A stretch of 36,169 nucleotides of DNA from a virus. A program made the translations under genes and the position numbers. This document shows, piece after piece, positions 30,539-36,169 of this stretch. Numbering within the stretch: the stretch's first letter is position 1; each line of letters begins with the position of its first letter. The notes below the pieces were generated by a model. That model worked only from the letters and a program-made list of their open reading frames with translations, had not been told where the DNA came from and ran no database searches. The stretch spans positions 1-36,169 of the IMG/VR virus record IMGVR_UViG_3300035698_012437; one strand, given 5' to 3'.

Positions 30539-32617
30539 TTATACAACTGAAAAGTAATTTATATACTTTCTGTTATTTTTTGCTGTTAATTCCTTGCCTA
30601 TTATACTATTAGAAGTTAATAACTGATCAAGTATTGTTTCTCTAGTGTTAGGGTCAACATCTTGAAAATTTCTAGCTAGCATTGTTTTAGTTGTAGCTTT
30701 TTTATTTTTAGTATTAGATTTAATAAAATCTTTAAATTTAATAAGATTTTCACCATATGAAGTTGTAACAACATCATTAGATTGAACATGGAAGTATTGA
30801 GCTGTAAACATTGCTATTTCCTTACCCCATTCCCATGCTTTTATATCTATAACAGGATTTAAATAATCTATAGATATAGCATATATAAGAGATAGTTTGA
30901 TAGCATTTTCTACTACTCTACCATAAAGAGAAGCTATATTTTCATTATCCATATTAGTGTATCTTTTAAGAGATTTTCTAAGGTTGATAATTTCTTGTCT
31001 CACTTCATTAGTATCTTTAACTCTTAAACCTTTTTCATAATCATCAAAGTTTTTAGATAATGAAAAATTCATTTTACTTTTTTCTGCATCTTTTTTAATA
31101 TGATTAACAAAGCCAGTCACTTTTGATAAATTACCAGCAACGCTTAAATCATCAAATTCATAAGTTTCTGTATTTTTTATATAATAATCATTATCAAATA
31201 CAAGTAACCTACCTAACAGTCCCGAAGTACTATCTCCACCTGTTATAGCATCTTTAAAGGTCGATGGTGTGGTAGAGCCGTGTACACATACAATAGGGTT
31301 CTCAATCTTTAATGTATCATCCTGTGATGCGTACTCAGTACCCATAAAAACAGATGACGAACTTGTATATAATGTTAATAATAATGTGATGATAGAGCTT
31401 TTATGCTCATTCTTTGATTTTGATATAGTACTAAGTTGCTTGCCCAACTCATCCATTAAATATATTTTAGAGCTGTTGCGTTCTAAAGATTTAATAATAC
31501 CACTATCAGATGCCCATTTCTCACCACCGAAATAATCTTCAATATCTAATATGTTAGCTAGCATTTTTAAAGTCTTTCTTGGGCTATCTTTACCACTACT
31601 AGACTTGCCTACTGACATACTCATTAGATTGGTTCTAAGAGATGATGGTGATATATAAGATTTACCAGACAAAACTGCTATAAAAGATATCGCACCGGCT
31701 AAAGCAAACAAAGGATTAACATCCACATATTCCTCATTTTTCTTTTGCTGTTTTATCATAATGTCAAAAACTTCCTTCATAATACCACCAATTTCAAAAA
31801 CTTTTGATGATAACATAGGGTTTACTGGTGTGCCATCTTCTAAAACAAGGTGTTCATTTGATATAGATTTTTTAAATAAATCAGCTATTTCAAACTCTTT
31901 AATTATATTATCATCTGCTTGGTACTTGCTAACACTGTTAACAGTGTTGGCTAATTCTGCATTACTTAAAGGATTTGTAAACCTACTTTGATTGATAGTT
32001 TCTGCAAAAGATAACATCTCTGATTGACTAAAACCACCTCTATTAAGATAACCCATTACAGATGTTAAAAAGTTATTTCTTTCACCTTGTCCTATCTGAA
32101 AGTCGTTATTAGTTTCTTTCATTGGCTTTTTAACAACTTCTGTTGTTATTTTTTGTAAAATTAATTCAGGTAAATCAGCAATAGAAGCTATATCAAATTT
32201 ATTTGGGAATTCATCTTCGATATCATACCAACTATAATTTGGGGTTGGTGCTGTAACGACACAACCATTAAAAGACCTAACATCTAAACCTTTAATAATG
32301 TTTGTTGAAGATTTTATGTTGGAATTATCTTTAACTCTAAAAAAGTAATGATATCCTTTGCTCTTTGTTTCTTGTGTTAATGTACTTCCTAAAGATATAC
32401 CAAAAATATTTTCAACAGCTTCAACTATATTTTTATTATTTTTATAATCTAAATCCAATACAACTATATTTTTATTTGGCTGTATTGCAAAATGTTCATG
32501 CCTAGCCAACATTTCATCGCTAAATGTCTCTGTAGTCCATGATTTGGTGTATGGTTTATATTCCCTACAAGGTACTACTTTACCCAATTCACCGTATATT
32601 TCATTTAAATAAAACAT
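30539..32617 (-). CDS. Primase-helicase (prim-pol plus DUF3987 domain)
   Basis: 692 residues. N-terminal bifunctional primase-polymerase domain: IVVLDLD (51-57) holds the metal-binding Asp pair, TKSKGYHYFFRV (84-95) and GLDVRSFNGCVVTAP (110-124) complete the core. A PriCT-like helical link (about 175-232) follows, then the DUF3987 ATPase with Walker A GKSSSGKD (337-344) and a KIYLMDELGK Walker B region (about 389-398). It probably primes and unwinds the phage DNA at the fork. No DNA polymerase gene was seen, so the host enzyme is presumably used. Confidence 0.85.
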   Translation of the reverse strand: MFYLNEIYGELGKVVPCREYKPYTKSWTTETFSDEMLARHEHFAIQPNKNIVVLDLDYKNNKNIVEAVENIFGISLGSTLTQETKSKGYHYFFRVKDNSNIKSSTNIIKGLDVRSFNGCVVTAPTPNYSWYDIEDEFPNKFDIASIADLPELILQKITTEVVKKPMKETNNDFQIGQGERNNFLTSVMGYLNRGGFSQSEMLSFAETINQSRFTNPLSNAELANTVNSVSKYQADDNIIKEFEIADLFKKSISNEHLVLEDGTPVNPMLSSKVFEIGGIMKEVFDIMIKQQKKNEEYVDVNPLFALAGAISFIAVLSGKSYISPSSLRTNLMSMSVGKSSSGKDSPRKTLKMLANILDIEDYFGGEKWASDSGIIKSLERNSSKIYLMDELGKQLSTISKSKNEHKSSIITLLLTLYTSSSSVFMGTEYASQDDTLKIENPIVCVHGSTTPSTFKDAITGGDSTSGLLGRLLVFDNDYYIKNTETYEFDDLSVAGNLSKVTGFVNHIKKDAEKSKMNFSLSKNFDDYEKGLRVKDTNEVRQEIINLRKSLKRYTNMDNENIASLYGRVVENAIKLSLIYAISIDYLNPVIDIKAWEWGKEIAMFTAQYFHVQSNDVVTTSYGENLIKFKDFIKSNTKNKKATTKTMLARNFQDVDPNTRETILDQLLTSNSIIGKELTAKNNRKYINYFSVV

Positions 32618-32641
32618 TTATTATCCTCATTAATTAAAAAA

Positions 32642-34270
32642 TCACCATTGTATATCTTTTATTTTGTTTATTTTATTATTTTTATAATCAACTAACAATG
32701 CTTTTGGTGGTATATAATACCTACTTTCTATCAAAACTTCCTCTATTGTTTCGCCACTACCACCCAAACTATATATAATATTTTTAGCTTGCTTAACTGC
32801 TAATGGGCTTCTAGGCTTAAAATCATCTTTATGCGGTAATTGTAGATATAAATCAAAAAAATTAAAATTAACGCACTCAAATACAATCCTAATACACATC
32901 TGCTTAGTATCTAGTTTAGGTTTGTGTGCCATCAATGTTACACCTACACATTCAAATTCTTTTAAGTTTTCAACTGTGGACATTAAAGACCCATCGTAAG
33001 CACTAAAATCATGAACAAATTTTCTTATAGGAAACTGATAACCACAATCTAAACATTCTTTTGATTGAATTGGTACTAAAGATTTGCAATCTAAACATTC
33101 TTTTGCTTTATTTTCTTTAACCAATTCTTCTTTTTCTTTTTTACTCATACCTTTTAAAACTGGTTTTAAATCATCTAAAAAACCATGTCTTTCAATATTA
33201 TTGCCATAATCTAATAACAAGGCATTTTCTTTGTTAGGTGCAAGTCTTAAAGCTCGACCAACTGCTTGAGCGAATATCCTGGTTGATAATGTAGCTCTTA
33301 GCATGACAATCATATCAATATCAGGCACATTAAAGCCTACTGTGAGAGCCACTACGCTGATTAAACATTTAATCTTATTATCTTTATATTCTTTTATTAT
33401 TCTAGCTCTATCTTTCTTAGAAGTAGAACTGACAATTAACTCTGATGTAATGCCATATAATGATAATTCTTCTTTTACCATCATTGAATGGTCTATAGTG
33501 CACGCAAATATTATCCATTTTTTTCTATGTAATCCGTATTCTACAATTTCTTTTATTGAACTTTCAACTAAATATTTTTGTGCGAATATTTTACCCATAT
33601 CTTTCGATGAATAATCACCCATGCTTTTTTTGACTTTTGTCAAATCTGCTTTAGCTGCTCCACCCTTAGAAATAACTGGTACTAAATAACCTAGCTCTAA
33701 AAGCTTTTTGTAATCAATTTTATAAGATAGACCATCAAAAAGATTGTTAGGGTTTGTTTGTCCATAAATATAACCGTTGTCAAGCCTGTACGGAGTAGCA
33801 GTCAATCCTATTAATATCAATTTAGGGTTAGCTATTTTTAATGTATTTAAAAACTTTCTATAAGTGGAATTATCATCATTATTTATTAAATCGCACTCAT
33901 CAATTAAAACTAATGCTATTGAATCTAAAAGGTGTGCTTTATTATGTATAGATTGTATACCGCAAAATATTATTCTACCATATAATTCTTTCCTATTAAG
34001 ACCAGCACTATAAACACTTGTTATATTTTTAGCACTAGGGCAGAATTCTAAAAACTCTTTACAATTCTGCTCTATTAGCTCTTGAACATGCGTAACAACT
34101 AAAACATTACCACCTTTACTCAAACAATCTTGTGCTATTTGAGATAGTATAAGACTTTTTCCTGCTCCAGTGCTTGCCTCTATAACTGGGGAAGTACCTT
34201 TACCATTCTTAATATATTCATAAGTGTGCTTAATCGCTTCTTTTTGATAACATCTTAGATTTTTCTTCAT
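32642..34270 (-). CDS. SF2 helicase, RadD-like
   Basis: 542 residues. Motif I ASTGAGKS (32-39), motif II DECD (124-127), motif III TATPYR (about 157-162) and motif VI QAVGRALR (about 335-342) define a DEAD-type SF2 helicase. A zinc ribbon CLDC...CLDCGYQF lies near residue 390-410, as in RadD, and a C-terminal beta domain follows. RadD-like enzymes help recombination and repair. The gene overlaps the VRR-NUC gene by 41 nt. Confidence 0.85.
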   Translation of the reverse strand: MKKNLRCYQKEAIKHTYEYIKNGKGTSPVIEASTGAGKSLILSQIAQDCLSKGGNVLVVTHVQELIEQNCKEFLEFCPSAKNITSVYSAGLNRKELYGRIIFCGIQSIHNKAHLLDSIALVLIDECDLINNDDNSTYRKFLNTLKIANPKLILIGLTATPYRLDNGYIYGQTNPNNLFDGLSYKIDYKKLLELGYLVPVISKGGAAKADLTKVKKSMGDYSSKDMGKIFAQKYLVESSIKEIVEYGLHRKKWIIFACTIDHSMMVKEELSLYGITSELIVSSTSKKDRARIIKEYKDNKIKCLISVVALTVGFNVPDIDMIVMLRATLSTRIFAQAVGRALRLAPNKENALLLDYGNNIERHGFLDDLKPVLKGMSKKEKEELVKENKAKECLDCKSLVPIQSKECLDCGYQFPIRKFVHDFSAYDGSLMSTVENLKEFECVGVTLMAHKPKLDTKQMCIRIVFECVNFNFFDLYLQLPHKDDFKPRSPLAVKQAKNIIYSLGGSGETIEEVLIESRYYIPPKALLVDYKNNKINKIKDIQW

Positions 34271-34616
34271 TTAATATTCCCTCTATTTTTTCAATAGCAT
34301 CATCAATACCAAAAAAAACAAAATATTCATGACCAAGTTTTGTAATGTTATTTTCAAATTGAATTTGGTGCTTAGACATATTTTTATTTTTTTTATTTTT
34401 ATGAGCGGGGTCTTTAAATTCTATAAATATAGTTTTATTTTGCATAACTAAAATCAAATCAGATACACCAGCAAGCACCCCCTCTTGTTTAAGTGAGACT
34501 GCTTCGCTTATATTTCTTTTTGAACCGTTAGGCACCGCAAATAATAATAGGCAAGGGTATTTTTGTCTAAAATAAGATACAAATAACTTTTGATGATAAC
34601 TTTCTATTTTTTTCAA
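34230..34616 (-). CDS. VRR-NUC domain nuclease
   Basis: 128 residues. FAVPNGSKRNISEAVSLKQE, then GVLAGVSDLILV, TIFIEFKD and HQIQFE match the VRR-NUC pattern with Asp, Glu and Lys of the active site (D in GVSDL, E-x-K in FIEFKD). These act as small Holliday-junction or flap nucleases in phages. The start is a TTG at 34616 overlapping the upstream TGA; no ATG lies close downstream. It overlaps the helicase gene. Confidence 0.85.
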   Translation of the reverse strand: MKKIESYHQKLFVSYFRQKYPCLLLFAVPNGSKRNISEAVSLKQEGVLAGVSDLILVMQNKTIFIEFKDPAHKNKKNKNMSKHQIQFENNITKLGHEYFVFFGIDDAIEKIEGILNEEKSKMLSKRSD

Positions 34617-34915
34617 TATAATTGCCTAATGATATCTTTAAGTAATAGCGTATCAGGTTGTCTTTTATATATTGAAAACCTTGTTGATGTAAAAATATCA
34701 ATTTCTTTATTTTTATTAATTTTAATTATTTTTTCTGGCAATATATTGTTTATTAAATCATCATAAGAAAATAATCGACTTATTACAGTAACCACATTAA
34801 CAACATGTTTTATTTTTTTTATTTCTTTAATTTCTCTTGATGCAATTCTTTTTTGTAATTTTACTTTAGAAATACCATATTTTTCACTAATTTCTGATAT
34901 TGTAAAATATTCCAT
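34613..34915 (-). CDS. Small HTH-like DNA-binding protein
   Basis: ATG 34915 (TAATG overlap, AAGGAG 8 nt upstream) is preferred over an in-frame GTG at 34924, giving 100 residues. FTISEISEKYGISKVKLQKR is a helix-turn-helix pattern near the N-terminus, as in excisionase/MerR-like small proteins. It may control or load the replication module; no partner is known. Confidence 0.6.
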   Translation of the reverse strand: MEYFTISEISEKYGISKVKLQKRIASREIKEIKKIKHVVNVVTVISRLFSYDDLINNILPEKIIKINKNKEIDIFTSTRFSIYKRQPDTLLLKDIIRQLY

Positions 34916-35526
34916 TATAAACACTCCTTACTAAATAAACAAAATCTACATTTAAAAGATTTTCTTCTTTGGTTATCATTATGTAATGTAACTTTATCAA
35001 TTTTATCAAATGTATTAATAATAGCCATTTCATTATAATTAATAACCTCCTCATAATATTCCTCATTATCTTTACATAGTGCAAAAAATAAACCTTTATC
35101 AAGTTTTAAAGAGTGCATATATAATTGCATTTGAATATAATATTGATAATTAACCTCTGACAATCCTTTAGATACAACTTGATTAAATGAAGCTTTATTC
35201 ATTGTTTTTATTTCAAGCAAATATTCATTATCTAAAATACCATCAATGTGACCTTTAAGAAATGAAGATATTTCAATCTCTTTTTGTTGATCGGTTATTG
35301 TATGACCTGCATTAATTATATTTCTTATAATTATATCTTCTTGGATGTTACCAGTTTCAAATATCTTAAATATTCTTTTATTATCTATAGCTGGTAATGT
35401 TTCAGCATGATAATAAGTATGCAAAAAATACTCGCATTGGTTGCCAGCTATAGAAGCTCTAAGAGTGTTTTTTTTCTTAGTGCTTGTATTGCTATAATAA
35501 TCATAAAAACCCTTGATAATACCCAT
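34915..35526 (-). CDS. Cas4-like PD-(D/E)XK exonuclease
   Basis: 203 residues. The core is GHIDGILDNEYLLEIKTMNK with Asp and E-x-K as in the PD-(D/E)XK fold, then YYIQMQLYMH. One Cys lies in NQCEYF near the start, and three in CRFCLFSKEC at the end, positioned as an iron-sulfur cluster as in Cas4/AddB nucleases. In phages such genes act in recombination or end processing with an SSB and ATPase, both present here. ATG overlaps the upstream stop (TAATG). Confidence 0.8.
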   Translation of the reverse strand: MGIIKGFYDYYSNTSTKKKNTLRASIAGNQCEYFLHTYYHAETLPAIDNKRIFKIFETGNIQEDIIIRNIINAGHTITDQQKEIEISSFLKGHIDGILDNEYLLEIKTMNKASFNQVVSKGLSEVNYQYYIQMQLYMHSLKLDKGLFFALCKDNEEYYEEVINYNEMAIINTFDKIDKVTLHNDNQRRKSFKCRFCLFSKECL

Positions 35527-35987
35527 TAAAATGGAAAGTCAGTATCTTCTACTAAAGGTACTGTAGTATTAATTTCAACATTATCAGATATAGCTTTGTA
35601 AAAACTTACATTATTTTTACTTGTATCTTTTTTTTGTAATACAACTTTTGCGATAATTTGCTTTTCAACTAACTGATGCAAGCTATCCATTGTAATGTTT
35701 TCAATGCCTAAAATTTGCATAATTGATTTTATTTTTTTTCTGCCAATATCTTGAGCAATGCTAGATGATGGGAAGTTAACAAATAAGTTATCAAATACTT
35801 TTGCACCAAAATGCTCACCTTCGATAACTTCCATTTTCAAAGATATTCCTTGATATTTTTCTGTTACCTTTGTTGACGCATCCATAATCATTAATTTATA
35901 CTCACCTACTGGCAGTGGCTTGTATTCGGTATCCATTGTTAATTCATTAAAATTATCACTTTTTACAAAATCGTTTAAAAAATCCAT
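35526..35987 (-). CDS. DUF669-like ssDNA-binding protein
   Basis: 153 residues. PLPVGEYKLMIMDASTKVTE, ISLKMEVIEGEHFGAKVFDN and LGIENITMDSLHQLVEKQI follow the DUF669 pattern, and the acidic end VEDTDFPF is the typical SSB-style tail that recruits partners. It probably coats ssDNA for the Sak4-like and nuclease proteins. ATG 35987 has AAGGA upstream, overlapping the end of the repeat gene. Confidence 0.8.
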   Translation of the reverse strand: MDFLNDFVKSDNFNELTMDTEYKPLPVGEYKLMIMDASTKVTEKYQGISLKMEVIEGEHFGAKVFDNLFVNFPSSSIAQDIGRKKIKSIMQILGIENITMDSLHQLVEKQIIAKVVLQKKDTSKNNVSFYKAISDNVEINTTVPLVEDTDFPF

Positions 35988-35991
35988 TATA

Positions 35992-36169
35992 TTATTCCTT
36001 TAGTTTATTAATTTGCTCAATTGTTACTTTCTTATTAATACTTTCTAAATGTGATAGGTATATTTTAGCTTCTTTTCTTATATTACTATCAGAATCCTCT
36101 AAAGCTTCTTGGTTAAATCCTAAAAATCTATAGGCCTCTTTTCTTATATCCTCATCAGAATCCTCTAAA
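35992..36169 (-). CDS. HEAT-like tandem repeat protein, C-terminal part (enters from window end)
   Basis: 58 residues to TAA 35992-35994, preceded by one base that completes a codon. It has two of the 22-residue repeats (LEDSDEDIRKEAYRFLGFN and the following copy) and a basic C-terminal tail (about 35 residues). The same repeats continue from base 1. It is one gene with the 1-236 part. Joining base 36169 to base 1 keeps the frame open, but the missing length is unknown. Confidence 0.75.
   Translation of the reverse strand, partial: LEDSDEDIRKEAYRFLGFNQEALEDSDSNIRKEAKIYLSHLESINKKVTIEQINKLKE
36049..36169 (-). repeat. 66-nt in-frame coding tandem repeats (right end)
   Basis: About one and a half units, including the stretch AAAGCTTCTTGGTTAAATCC near 36105, which is also found near 10 and 80. 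Confidence 0.85.

Overview
This 36.2 kb window is an AT-rich genome of a tailed phage with a contractile tail (myovirus morphology). It has a DUF3383-type sheath, a tube, a gpW/gp25-like wedge, a baseplate J protein, a Gp138-like spike, a large terminase, a DUF1073-type portal and a DUF2184-type capsid. I see no integrase, lysogeny repressor or host gene, so it reads as a lytic phage, although absence is weak evidence. The host is uncertain. Composition, the tRNA-Asn sequence and the short 22-residue alpha-helical repeats would fit an AT-rich Gram-negative bacterium, possibly Campylobacterota; this is inference only.

The map is best read as a circle, or as a circularly permuted, terminally redundant linear genome. 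The minus-strand gene that runs off base 1 and the one entering from base 36169 are the two halves of one tandem-repeat protein, so the contig probably broke inside the repeats. Joined this way, the early/replication genes form one leftward unit. It starts at a TTGACA-17-CATAAT promoter at 3029-3001, crosses the contig ends and stops near 30055. In order it holds small early proteins, a Sak4-like RecA-fold ATPase, a ribbon-helix-helix peptide, the repeat protein, a DUF669-like ssDNA-binding protein, a Cas4-like nuclease, a small HTH-like protein, a VRR-NUC nuclease, a RadD-like SF2 helicase, a prim-pol/DUF3987 primase-helicase and small ORFs.

Bases 2789-4308 are a non-coding divergent region with promoters, a 43-nt-armed imperfect inverted repeat, short direct repeats and microsatellites; it is a candidate origin/control region. 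From 4.4 to 19.2 kb the plus strand encodes a small RHH regulator, tail fiber, portal, neck and connector proteins, a cluster of tail fibers/tailspike, a GH19 endolysin, a lipoprotein, tRNA-Asn, a possible small terminase, baseplate proteins and a short tape measure. The large terminase follows (19.2-21.0 kb) and carries a mini-intein inside its nuclease motif. A four-gene baseplate block lies on the minus strand (21.0-23.4 kb), convergent with the terminase and divergent from the sheath. Sheath, tube, a Dit-like protein, a tail chaperone with a -1 frameshift signal, and the head genes run to 29.8 kb and end at a clear rho-independent terminator at 30033.

Points most worth a second look: the terminase intein with altered C-terminal splicing residues; the A AAA AAG frameshift that would add 74 residues to the tail chaperone; a nested scaffold start inside the head protease gene; an S74-like chaperone fragment left in frame after the endolysin stop codon; the long inverted repeat; and the collapsed repeat gene at the contig ends.
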